This document shows positions 8,482-16,486 of a stretch of 64,000 bases of DNA, piece after piece. Origin of the DNA: JAOTZA01 sp965224065 (GTDB lineage: Bacteria; Acidobacteriota; Thermoanaerobaculia; Multivoradales; JAHEKO01); NCBI GenBank assembly GCA_965224065.1, contig CBDCYF010000005.1, positions 2,604,001 through 2,668,000 on the forward strand, written 5' to 3'. Each line of letters opens with the position of its first letter. Position 1 is the stretch's first letter. The position numbers were made by a program, and so were the translations under genes. The notes beneath the pieces were generated by a model. That model was not told the origin of the DNA. It ran no database searches and saw nothing but the letters and a program-made list of their open reading frames with translations.

Positions 8482-9794
8482 CGCGGAAGTCTCCGGGTTC
8501 GCCTCCCGAGCCGCTGGACGAGCTGGCGCGGTTGCTCGGCTCGGGCGAACGGTCGCTCGATTCGTACCTTGCCGTGCTCGAGAAACGCACCGCCTCGCGC
8601 GAGCCCGAGGTGCGTTCGTTGCTGACGGAGGAAGATCGGTTCGACCGTTTGCGGCGGGAGGCTCGCCGACTCGAAGAGCGGTTTCCCGAGCCCTCGAAAC
8701 GGCCTCCGCTCTTTGGTATTCCGATCGGGGTGAAGGACATCTTTCATGTCGACGGGTTCGAGACCCGGGCGGGTAGCCGGGTTCCGGCCGAGACCCTTGC
8801 CGGACGGCAGTCAGAGGCGGTTGCCGCGCTCGAGGACGCGGGTGCTTTGATCTTTGGGAAGACCGTCACCACGGAGTTCGCCTACTTTGGCTCCGGTCCG
8901 ACACGCAACCCGCACGACGCCGGGCGCACCCCGGGGGGCTCATCGTCGGGCTCCGCGGCGGCGGTCGGGGCGGGTCTGTGTCCTCTCGCTCTCGGCACCC
9001 AGACCATCGGCTCGATCTCGCGGCCGGCCTCGTATTGTGGCGTGGTGGGTTTCAAGCCCAGCTACGATCGGATCTCGCGCCAGGGTGTCATCCCGCTCTC
9101 GCCGTCGCTCGATCACATCGGTTTTTTTACCTCCGACGGTGCTGGTGCGCGCCGAGTGGCCCGGATGTTGTGCGCGGATTGGAGCGACGAGGAGTTGCCG
9201 CGAACCCAGCCGGTTCTGGCGGTGCCGGTGGGCCCCCTCCTCGAACGGGCCGATCCCGCCGGACGCGCCCGCTTCGAAGAGCTGTGCGCCGAGCTGGCGC
9301 GAGCGGGTTTTGCCGTGCGCAGGGTCGAGGCCTTCGAAGACTACGCCGAGATCGAGGCCCGTCACTACCGGATCGTGGCGGCGGAGGCGGCGCGGGTGCA
9401 CGGCGCGTGGTACGGAGAGTACGGTGAGACCTATCACCCCAAGACCGCCGAGCTGATCGAGAAGGGCACGCACATCTCCGACGCCGAGCTGGCGGTGGAC
9501 CGGGCCGGGCGGGAGGAGCTTCGCGAACGGTTGCTCGGCGAGATGGAGGCCGAGGGTGTCGATCTCTGGATCTCACCGGCGGCGCCGGGGGTGGCGCCAC
9601 GCGGTCTGGACTCGACCGGCAACCCGGTGATGAACCTGCCCTGGAGCCATTCGGGGTTGCCGACCGTCGCGATTCCCGCCGGCACCATCGACGGGCTCCC
9701 GTTTGGTCTTCAGTTGGCGGGCCGGTGGTGGCAGGATGAAGCGGTCTTGGCCTGGGCGATCGAGATCGAAAGAGCTCTGGGGGCGTCGGATTGA
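8478..9794 (+). CDS. Amidase signature-family hydrolase
   Basis: A 438-residue amidase, hydrolysing a C-N amide bond. The Ser-cisSer-Lys triad can be seen: K86 in IPIGVKDIF, the cis-Ser in TPGGSSSGSAAAV (~155-156) and the nucleophile S179 in GTQTIGSISRPAS. The GTQT-x-GS-x-RPAS form is a variant of the common GTDTGGS. The ATG overlaps the preceding stop; its own stop overlaps the TTG of the FdrA gene. Position between a hydroxylase and a carbamoyl-transfer pair suggests it opens or de-amidates a hydroxylated N-heterocycle; the substrate is inferred, not shown. Confidence 0.9.
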   Translation: MTRKSPGSPPEPLDELARLLGSGERSLDSYLAVLEKRTASREPEVRSLLTEEDRFDRLRREARRLEERFPEPSKRPPLFGIPIGVKDIFHVDGFETRAGSRVPAETLAGRQSEAVAALEDAGALIFGKTVTTEFAYFGSGPTRNPHDAGRTPGGSSSGSAAAVGAGLCPLALGTQTIGSISRPASYCGVVGFKPSYDRISRQGVIPLSPSLDHIGFFTSDGAGARRVARMLCADWSDEELPRTQPVLAVPVGPLLERADPAGRARFEELCAELARAGFAVRRVEAFEDYAEIEARHYRIVAAEAARVHGAWYGEYGETYHPKTAELIEKGTHISDAELAVDRAGREELRERLLGEMEAEGVDLWISPAAPGVAPRGLDSTGNPVMNLPWSHSGLPTVAIPAGTIDGLPFGLQLAGRWWQDEAVLAWAIEIERALGASD

Positions 9795-11479
9795 ATCTGC
9801 ATCACCAGATCCGCCGCGGCGCCTATGCCGACTCGATCGTGCTGATGCAGCTCCAGAGCGCGCTAGCCGGTCTGGACGGGATCGGCGACGCCGGGGTGGT
9901 GATGGCAACCGCCGCCAACCTGGACCTGTTGCGGGCCAATGACCTCTTGCCGGCCGATCTTCCAGAAGAGTTGGGAGCGGACGACCTGCTCCTGGTGGTG
10001 TCGGCGGAGAGCGAGTCGGCGGCCGAGGACGCGCTGTCGCGAGTCGACGAGCTTCTCGAACGCCGTTCCGACGCGAGCGAGTCGGCCGATACCGACTACC
10101 GCCCGAAGAGCCTGCGCGGCGCGCTCAAGCTGCTGCCCGAGACCGGCTGGGTGCTGGTCTCGACTCCCGGCCGCTATGCGGCCCGAGTGGCCGAGGAAGC
10201 GTTGGGAGCAGGACGGAACGTGTTTCTCTACAGCGACAACGTCTCGGTGGAGGAGGAAGTGCGGCTCAAGTCCAAGGCCGCCGACCGCGGGCTCCTGGTC
10301 ATGGGTCCCGACTGCGGCACCGCGCTCGTGGACGGTGTCGGCCTGGGGTTCGCCAACCGGGTGCGTCGCGGGCCGATCGGGATTGTGGCGGCGGCCGGAA
10401 CCGGTCTTCAGGCGGTGGCGAGCCGGGTGCACGCGCTCGGCGCCGGCGTCGCGCACGCCCTGGGAACCGGCGGCCGCGACCTGTCCGCGGACGTCGGCGG
10501 GGCGACGGCCCTCCGGGCGCTCGACCTGCTGGCCCGGGACGAGGCGACCCGGGTCGTGGTGCTGGTCTCCAAACCGCCCGCGCCCGCGGTGGCCGCGCGG
10601 GTGCTCTCGGTGGCGCTTCGGTACGGCAAGCCGGTGGTGGTGGCCTTCAGCGGCCTGACCCCTCCGGTCGCCCGGGTGGGGAACGTCGCCTTTGCCCGCG
10701 GTCTGGACGACGCCGCGCGGCTGGCGGTCAAGGCGGCCGGCGCGGGGGAGGACGCCGGCTCGGCTGTCGAGAGCACGAGCGGCTATCTGCGGGGCCTCTT
10801 CTCCGGCGGCACGCTGGCGCTCGAAGTCCTCCACGGACTGTCGGTGTTTCTGGATCCGGTCTATTCCAATCTCCACGCCGAGGGTGTCTCGGTGCTGTCC
10901 GACCCCGCGGTGAGCCGCGCGCACACCCTGCTCGATCTCGGCGCCGATGAGTTCACCGTCGGGCGTCTTCACCCGATGATCGACCCCGACCTGCGCAACC
11001 GCCGGCTTCTGAAGGAGGCCGCGGACCCCGAGGTGGGCGTCATCCTGCTCGACGTGGTGCTCGGCGAGGGCTCGCACGCCGACCCCGCCGGCTCGTTGGT
11101 CCCGATCCTCGAGGAAGTGCGCTCGAAAGGCGGACCCGAGATCGTGACTCTGGTGGTGGGGACCGACGAGGATCCCCAAGACCTCGAGACCCAGATGACG
11201 AGACTGGAAGAGGCCGGGGCCCGGGTCTTTCGTGGCGTGGAGGAGACGATCGCCTACGTGGCCCTCAAGACCGCCGCCGCGGCCGAGCCGGGCGGTGCTC
11301 CGGTGGCGGCCGAGACGCTCACCCGGCCGTTTGCGGCGATCAACGTCGGGCTCGAGCTCTTCTACTCCAGCCTGCTCGATCAGGACGCCCGGGCGATCCA
11401 CGTCGACTGGCGGCCGCCGGCGGGTGGGAATGAGAAGCTGATGGCGATCCTCCGCAAGATGGAGACGAGGAAGCGATGA
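9791..11479 (+). CDS. fdrA: FdrA-like protein (succinyl-CoA-synthetase-fold; oxamate carbamoyltransferase-type subunit)
   Basis: 562 residues, the family's usual length. The middle resembles the succinyl-CoA synthetase alpha fold (VMGPDCGTALVDG, GIVAAAGTGLQAV, GTGGRDLSADVGG), as in E. coli FdrA. E. coli FdrA, YlbE (DUF1116) and YlbF have been linked to oxamate carbamoyltransferase of anaerobic allantoin breakdown; I apply that by family, not proof. The start is TTG at 9791, overlapping the amidase stop (TTGA) and giving MNLHHQIRRGAYADS, the expected N-terminus. The stop overlaps the DUF1116 gene's ATG. Confidence 0.88.
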   Translation: MNLHHQIRRGAYADSIVLMQLQSALAGLDGIGDAGVVMATAANLDLLRANDLLPADLPEELGADDLLLVVSAESESAAEDALSRVDELLERRSDASESADTDYRPKSLRGALKLLPETGWVLVSTPGRYAARVAEEALGAGRNVFLYSDNVSVEEEVRLKSKAADRGLLVMGPDCGTALVDGVGLGFANRVRRGPIGIVAAAGTGLQAVASRVHALGAGVAHALGTGGRDLSADVGGATALRALDLLARDEATRVVVLVSKPPAPAVAARVLSVALRYGKPVVVAFSGLTPPVARVGNVAFARGLDDAARLAVKAAGAGEDAGSAVESTSGYLRGLFSGGTLALEVLHGLSVFLDPVYSNLHAEGVSVLSDPAVSRAHTLLDLGADEFTVGRLHPMIDPDLRNRRLLKEAADPEVGVILLDVVLGEGSHADPAGSLVPILEEVRSKGGPEIVTLVVGTDEDPQDLETQMTRLEEAGARVFRGVEETIAYVALKTAAAAEPGGAPVAAETLTRPFAAINVGLELFYSSLLDQDARAIHVDWRPPAGGNEKLMAILRKMETRKR

Positions 11480-12717
11480 CGATCGATATCGAGCAAGCCA
11501 ACCAGACCGCTCTCGAGCGGATGACGTCCACCCGGCCGGTGCTCACCGGCGTCGCGCGGGCCGGCGACGTCGTTCCCGGCCTCGAGCAGGGTCTGCTACT
11601 CCATGCCGGGCCGCCGATCGAGTGGGAGCGCATGTCCGGACCCCTGCGCGGCGCGGTGATCGGCGCGCTGCTCTTCGAAGGCCTGGCGGACGACGAGAAG
11701 GCGGCGGGCGAGCTGGCGGCCAGCGGTGACATCCGGTTTGCGCCCTGCCACCATCACCAGTCGGTCGGTCCGATGGCGGGCGTGACGTCGGCCTCGATGG
11801 CGGTGTATGTGGTCGAGACCGAGACCGGCCGGGCGTTCTCCAATCTCAACGAGGGCTACGGCAAGGTGTTGCGCTACGGCGCCTACGCACCTGAAGTGCT
11901 CGACAAGCTGCGCTGGATGAACGATGTGATGGCGCCGCTCTTGAGCGACGCACTCGAAGCTTCGGGCGGACTCGACATGAGGGCGCTCCTGGCCGAGGCC
12001 CTCCACATGGGCGACGAAGGGCACAACCGCAACAAGGCGGGCTCGATCCTCTATCTGAAGCTCCTGGCTCCGCATCTGGCGGCGGTGGCCCAGGACAACC
12101 AGGTGCTGGCCGAGGTCTTGACCTTCCTCGGCGACAACGCCTTGAGCGTCTTGAACCCGGTGATGGCGGCTTGCAAGGCGATGGCGGACGCGGCGCACGG
12201 TGTCGAAGGCTCGACCCTGGTCACCGCCATGGCGCGCAACGGCACCGACTTCGGGATCCGGGTCAGCGGGCTAGACGACGCCTGGTTCACCGCCCCGGCG
12301 GCGACCCCCGACGGGCTCTACTTTTCGGGGTTTACGTCGGCCGACGCCAACCCCGACATCGGCGACTCGACCATCACCGAGACGGCCGGGATCGGCGCCT
12401 TTGCCATGGCCGCGGCTCCGGCGATCGTGTCCTTTGTCAGCGGCAAGCCGCGCGACGCGCTGGACGCCACGCTCGAGATGTACGAGATCACAGCGGGCGA
12501 GCACCGGCACTTCACCATCCCGCCGCTCGACTTCCGAGGCAGCCCGACCGGGATCGACATCCGCCGGGTAGTCGAGCTGGGGGTGACCCCGCGGGTCAAC
12601 ACCGGGATCGCCCACCGCGAGGCCGGGGTGGGACAGGTGGGGGCCGGTCTGGTGCGGCCGCCGATCGAGATCTTCGAGCAGGCGGTCCTCGCCTTTGCCG
12701 AGAAGTACTCTCTTTAG
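11476..12717 (+). CDS. DUF1116 (YlbE-like) protein, partner of FdrA
   Basis: 413 residues, close to E. coli YlbE (about 420). Conserved stretches visible are FAPCHHHQSVGPMAG (~95), NLNEGYGKVLRYGA (~125), ALHMGDEGHNRN (~180) and NGTDFGIRVSG (~255). DUF1116 proteins nearly always sit next to FdrA and are a proposed subunit of oxamate (or similar) carbamoyltransferase. The ATG overlaps the fdrA stop. The third E. coli partner, a DUF2877 (YlbF) protein, and a carbamate kinase are not in this window. Confidence 0.88.
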   Translation: MTIDIEQANQTALERMTSTRPVLTGVARAGDVVPGLEQGLLLHAGPPIEWERMSGPLRGAVIGALLFEGLADDEKAAGELAASGDIRFAPCHHHQSVGPMAGVTSASMAVYVVETETGRAFSNLNEGYGKVLRYGAYAPEVLDKLRWMNDVMAPLLSDALEASGGLDMRALLAEALHMGDEGHNRNKAGSILYLKLLAPHLAAVAQDNQVLAEVLTFLGDNALSVLNPVMAACKAMADAAHGVEGSTLVTAMARNGTDFGIRVSGLDDAWFTAPAATPDGLYFSGFTSADANPDIGDSTITETAGIGAFAMAAAPAIVSFVSGKPRDALDATLEMYEITAGEHRHFTIPPLDFRGSPTGIDIRRVVELGVTPRVNTGIAHREAGVGQVGAGLVRPPIEIFEQAVLAFAEKYSL

Positions 12718-12747
12718 ACGAGTTCCTGTTCCGGACGCTCTGACAGG

Positions 12748-13161
12748 ATGACCGAACGCCGTATCGACGCCTTCTTCTATGGTCTGTTCATGGACGTAGG
12801 CGTCCTCCGCGACACCGGCGTCACCCCCACCGACCCCCGGCCCGGATATGTCGATGGCTTCGCGTTGCGCATCGGCCGGCGCGCCACGCTAGTTCCCGCT
12901 CACGGAGCCCGGGCCTATGGCACGCTCGCTGCGCTGACCCACCGCGAGCTAGACCGTCTCTACTCGGGCCCTGGCCTCGAGCACTATCTTCCCGAGGCCG
13001 TCCTGGCGCATACTCTGAAGGGCGATCTCGTTGCGGCCCTGTGTTACAACTTGCGCGAGGCGCCTTCGCCGGATGAACACAACCCGGAGTACGCATCGAG
13101 GCTCCGAGGTGTCTTGCGAGAGCTGGGATTCCCTCGTGAATACATCGAATCCATCTCCTGA
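12748..13161 (+). CDS. Gamma-glutamylcyclotransferase-like (GGCT/AIG2-fold) protein
   Basis: 137 residues. The N-terminal FFYGLFMD replaces the fold's usual YGxN substrate loop, and GTLAALTHRELDRLY corresponds to the central strand-helix. The acidic catalytic residue usually found after LDxxE is not evident (LDRLYSGPG), so glutamyl-cyclotransferase activity is doubtful. It lies 30 bp after the DUF1116 gene and 24 bp before the cyclase gene, in the same direction, so it probably belongs to the operon and may handle a pathway intermediate. Confidence 0.7.
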   Translation: MTERRIDAFFYGLFMDVGVLRDTGVTPTDPRPGYVDGFALRIGRRATLVPAHGARAYGTLAALTHRELDRLYSGPGLEHYLPEAVLAHTLKGDLVAALCYNLREAPSPDEHNPEYASRLRGVLRELGFPREYIESIS

Positions 13162-13185
13162 AACGCGGTGCATTAGGTAGCCTGA

Positions 13186-14850
13186 ATGTCCTCGGCGATT
13201 TCGACACTCCGAAAGGCGCGCTGGTACGACTTGACCCAGCCGCTGTCGATCTTTACCCCCCCGTTTCCGGGCGAGATGCCGCTGCAGGTGCATTTCTTCA
13301 AGCGGCTCACCGGATCCTGGGGAGGCGGCCAGGGGGCCAACGGACAGTTGATCGAATGGAGCAACAACACCGGGACCCACCTGGTCGGCCCGCGCGCGTT
13401 CCATTCCGGAGCCCGCGCGATAGCGGAGATTCCGCTCGAAGATCTGTGTGGCCAAGGCGTGGTCGCGGACGTCTCGGACGCGGTCTCGGACTACGGCTTC
13501 TACACCCCGGCGATGGTCGAAGAGCGGGTCGAGGTTCGAGACGGCGACATCCTGATCGTCCACACCGGGTACAGCCGCTACGCCCACGACCTGCCCGACG
13601 TCGCCAACCCGGACGCCCAGGGAGGCGTCGAGAACAAGGAGTTCGGCTACTACGTGCGCCATCCGGGTCCGTCGCCGGACTTCTTCCCCTGGGCGCTCGA
13701 CAAGAAGCTCAAGGTGTTGGGGGTCGACTGCGGTTCGGCCGAGCACCCGATGAACACCAACATCCGGCGCCTCCACCCGGCCGAGTTCGAGAAGGCCGAG
13801 GCCAAGGCGCGGGCCGAGACCGGCAAGGGTTGGGATGAGCTTTTTCCGCCGGCCGACTACTATGGGCTGACCCACCGCGAGATGCCCAAGTCCGGGCTGT
13901 TGCTGGTCGAAGCCCTGGGCGGCGAGATCGGCGAGCTGCTCGACCGGCGCGCCTGGTTCTTTGTCCCGCCGCTACCCTTTATGGAGGTCGAATCGGCCTG
14001 GAGCCGGGTGGTGGCCCTGGGTCCGGGTGACGGCGGGGACGAGTCGGAGCTGTTCGATGCGCTGGCCGAGATCGACTTGCTGGACATGACCCTGCCGTTT
14101 AGCGTCCAGACACCGCAGTGGGCCAACTACGAGCCGCTATCCATCAAGTACACCAAGCGGGTGGGGGGGCAAGACCTGGGCCTGGGGCGTAACAACGCCC
14201 ACTGCCGGGCGAGCTTTCACCTCGCCACCCACATGGACGGCGAGAAACACTTCTGGGCGGCCGGTCGCACCATCGGCGAAGTGCCGCTCGACGACTGGCA
14301 CGGTCCCGGGGTGATCGTCGACATCTCGGATGCCGTCAGCGACTCGAGCGTCTACACACCGGCCATGATCGAAGACCGGGTGGATCTCGAGGACGGCGAC
14401 ATCCTGTTGATCAAGACGGGGTGGAACCGGTTTGGCTGGAACAGTCCCGACTCCGACGAGTTCCGCTACATGATCCAGCATCCGGGCCCGTCGCCGGACT
14501 TTGCGGACTGGTGCATCGAGCGCAAGATCAAGTGGCTCGGGATCGATTGTGTTGCCATGGAGCACCCGATGAACACCATCCAGCGGATCTTCCATCCCGG
14601 TACCTTCACGGTGGCCAACGAAAAGCTGAAGGCCCAGTACGGCGGGGACTGGGACGAGGTGTACCCGCAGGAGAAGTACTACCAGGACATGCACCTGAAT
14701 CTCTTCCCCAAGGGGATCGTCCACGCCGAGAACCTCGGTGGTGCCATCGCGGATGCCGAGAGCGGCCGCTACTACATCGCGGCGTTTATCCAGCGCGGGA
14801 TGGAGCTGGCGTCGTGCTGGGGTCGGTTCGTGGCGTTCCGCCAACATTGA
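13186..14850 (+). CDS. Tandem cyclase-family (kynurenine formamidase/isatin hydrolase-like) protein, first domain degenerate
   Basis: A 554-residue protein made of two homologous cyclase-family domains (~10-280 and ~288-554); single-domain members are about 210-280 residues. They are metal-dependent amidohydrolases with the motif HxGTHxDxPxH. Domain 2 keeps all metal ligands: H345-L-A-T-H349-M-D351-G-E-K-H355. In domain 1 the aligned stretch is N61-T-G-T-H65-L-V67-G-P-R-A71, so three of four ligands are lost. Both halves share YTPAM, HPGPSPDF and EHPMNT. Likely one active and one structural or regulatory domain. As last gene of the cluster it may open a ring lactam. ATG 13186. Confidence 0.9.
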   Translation: MSSAISTLRKARWYDLTQPLSIFTPPFPGEMPLQVHFFKRLTGSWGGGQGANGQLIEWSNNTGTHLVGPRAFHSGARAIAEIPLEDLCGQGVVADVSDAVSDYGFYTPAMVEERVEVRDGDILIVHTGYSRYAHDLPDVANPDAQGGVENKEFGYYVRHPGPSPDFFPWALDKKLKVLGVDCGSAEHPMNTNIRRLHPAEFEKAEAKARAETGKGWDELFPPADYYGLTHREMPKSGLLLVEALGGEIGELLDRRAWFFVPPLPFMEVESAWSRVVALGPGDGGDESELFDALAEIDLLDMTLPFSVQTPQWANYEPLSIKYTKRVGGQDLGLGRNNAHCRASFHLATHMDGEKHFWAAGRTIGEVPLDDWHGPGVIVDISDAVSDSSVYTPAMIEDRVDLEDGDILLIKTGWNRFGWNSPDSDEFRYMIQHPGPSPDFADWCIERKIKWLGIDCVAMEHPMNTIQRIFHPGTFTVANEKLKAQYGGDWDEVYPQEKYYQDMHLNLFPKGIVHAENLGGAIADAESGRYYIAAFIQRGMELASCWGRFVAFRQH

Positions 14851-14876
14851 AGCGGCCGGCGCCTCTGCCGGCCGTT
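14848..14876. repeat. Short REP-like hairpin (GCGGCCGGCG..CTGCCGGCCG), possible terminator
   Basis: The stem GCCGGC / GCCGGC with the flank TGAAGCGG starts inside the cyclase stop codon and ends in TTT, so it may also terminate the catabolic operon. Related copies lie at 19024-19050, 23154-23180, 31426-31455 and 34801-34826. Confidence 0.65.
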
Positions 14877-14915
14877 TATTCCGACGCGGTCGCCGAACGA
14901 ACCGTGGTCGTTACT

Positions 14916-15103
14916 GACACGAATCGTGTAGGGGCGGGGCTTGCCCCCGCCCGTTGTAATCGTGCGCCTCGGGGTCGCCCTTCGCTCCAGCTCAAGCAGC
15001 CTCCGCTCCGGGCGACCCGCTCGGCGCTTGATCGCTCATGGGTTGTTGCCGACACGAATCGTGTAGGGGCGGGGCTTGCCCCCGCCCGTTGTAATCGTGC
15101 GCT
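14916..15103. repeat. Two identical 52-bp palindrome-containing direct repeats
   Basis: The 52-bp sequence starting GACACGAATCGTGTA occurs identically at 14916-14967 and 15052-15103, 136 bp apart. Each contains the hairpin GGGGCGGGGC-TTG-CCCCCGCCC. The 356-bp gap 14851-15206 contains these repeats, the hairpin above and no credible gene. Confidence 0.85.
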
Positions 15104-15206
15104 TGGGAGTCGCCCCTTTGTTTTTGTGCCCTTTCACAAAGCCAATCACCGCCGTAGGCAGATCTGCGCTTGGGCTGGCGGCGTATGATTTTGTGGCGGT
15201 CGAGTC

Positions 15207-15683
15207 GTGTATCGAAGAAAAGGAGAGTTTGGACCTTTCGGCCCGAGTGGCTTTAGAGCGGCGCTGTGCGTCGTGCTCGTGCTGCTCGCGCTCGGCTGCA
15301 AGGGGGAGAATCTGCTTCCTACCGAGCCGACCCAGCCGCTGGCCCCTCCGCCGCCGCAGGAGACGGCAACCGTGATCGCGACCGCCGCGTTTCGGAGCGC
15401 CAACGGGTACCGTACCGTCGGTGGAGCGCGTCTCGAGGAAGACGGCGATGGAAACCAGGCGGTGCGGTTTGACGAGGATTTCGAGACCGACCGCTCCGGG
15501 GCCCTCGACGTGCGGCTTTGCACCCGCCGCAGATGCGGAGACGACGATCTCGTCCTGGGCAGGTTGCAGAGTTTTCGAGGTGCGCAGGGCTACGAGGTGT
15601 CAGGTGACGGGTCGGAGTACGAGTTCGTGGTGATCTGGTGCACCGCCGTCGAGCTGGCGTTCGGGACCGGACGGCTGGAGTGA
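15207..15683 (+). CDS. DM13-domain lipoprotein
   Basis: 158 residues with an N-terminal hydrophobic stretch ending in the lipobox LALGC (Cys about residue 31), a Pro-rich linker and a DM13 domain (~62-158): GYRTVGGARLEEDGDG, then LVLGRLQSFRGAQGYEV, and the hallmark VVIWCTAVELAFGTGRL. DM13 domains are proposed electron-transfer or redox domains. The start is uncertain: GTG 15207 gives a rather long n-region, and no ATG lies in frame before the hydrophobic stretch. The stop overlaps the next gene's GTG (GTGA). Confidence 0.8.
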   Translation: MYRRKGEFGPFGPSGFRAALCVVLVLLALGCKGENLLPTEPTQPLAPPPPQETATVIATAAFRSANGYRTVGGARLEEDGDGNQAVRFDEDFETDRSGALDVRLCTRRRCGDDDLVLGRLQSFRGAQGYEVSGDGSEYEFVVIWCTAVELAFGTGRLE

Positions 15684-16486
15684 GAGTCGCGGCTCTGGCG
15701 GGCGTGCTCGCTATCGTGATCCCAGCCGGCGTTGCCGCCGGCCCCTGGCCTGTGGGCGCGGGCGCGTACTACGCGAAGCTCGCCGCGAGCCATCTGGCTA
15801 CGGACACCCTGGCAACTCCCGAAGGCCGGGAAGTCACCATTTCCGAATTCGAGCGGAGCGAGTTGTCGCTCTACGTCGAGTACGGGCTGAGCGAGCGATG
15901 GACGGCGATTCTGAGCGCCCCCCTGATCAGTGAATCGTCGCTTCGGGACTTTGGCGACGCCTATGGTCCGGGGGACGTGACTCTCGGCTTGCAGCGGCAG
16001 TTGGCCTCCAAGGGCGCATGGGTTTTCGCCCTTAGAGGGCTCGTGCAGGCGCCGACCGGCGACGAGGAGCTCGGCCAGCGGCTGCTGCCGACTGGGAGTG
16101 GAGCCTTGGAAGGGGAACTCCTCGTCTCACTGGGCCGGTCACTTTCCGGGGGGCGTGGCTGGACGTACCTCGAAGCCGGCCACCGCGCCCGTGGTGAGGG
16201 CCTGACCGACGCCTTGTCCTACCGGGCGCAGATAGGAGTACAGGCGGGCGGCAGATGGCGGTGGGCCTGGAACCTCTACGGCATCGAGCCCTACTCGTCC
16301 CGGAGCGGCGGGAGCAGCGTCGCCGCCGGCTTCAGTGACGGAGTGCGCTACCTGGCCTTTGGAGCCGAGGCCCTGATCGAAGTCGCCAAAGGCTGGTCCG
16401 TGGAGCTAGGCCTCGAGGATACGACCCGCACAAAAAACCTCGCCACGGGCATTACGGCTCGTCTCGGCGTGTCGCTCCGGCGCTAG
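15680..16486 (+). CDS. Predicted outer-membrane beta-barrel protein
   Basis: 268 residues from GTG 15680, which overlaps the DM13 gene's stop and begins a signal peptide (MRVAALAGVLAIVIPAGVAAG). The mature part alternates hydrophobic and polar residues with glycine/aromatic strand ends (YVEYGLSERW, VRYLAFGAEALIEVAKGWSVELGLEDT), typical of a small 10-12-strand barrel, but the last residues (LGVSLRR) lack the usual terminal aromatic. I do not recognise a family. Coupling to the DM13 lipoprotein suggests an envelope pair. It converges with, and overlaps by 4 bp, the M49-like gene. Confidence 0.65.
   Translation: MRVAALAGVLAIVIPAGVAAGPWPVGAGAYYAKLAASHLATDTLATPEGREVTISEFERSELSLYVEYGLSERWTAILSAPLISESSLRDFGDAYGPGDVTLGLQRQLASKGAWVFALRGLVQAPTGDEELGQRLLPTGSGALEGELLVSLGRSLSGGRGWTYLEAGHRARGEGLTDALSYRAQIGVQAGGRWRWAWNLYGIEPYSSRSGGSSVAAGFSDGVRYLAFGAEALIEVAKGWSVELGLEDTTRTKNLATGITARLGVSLRR

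Noticed and set aside
9863..11401. 512-codon minus-strand open frame
   Set aside because: Antisense to the FdrA gene, whose own motifs and coupling to neighbours are convincing.
14851..15188. Coding sequence extending past the cyclase gene (frame to 15188)
   Set aside because: Out of frame with the cyclase and composed of palindromic repeats.
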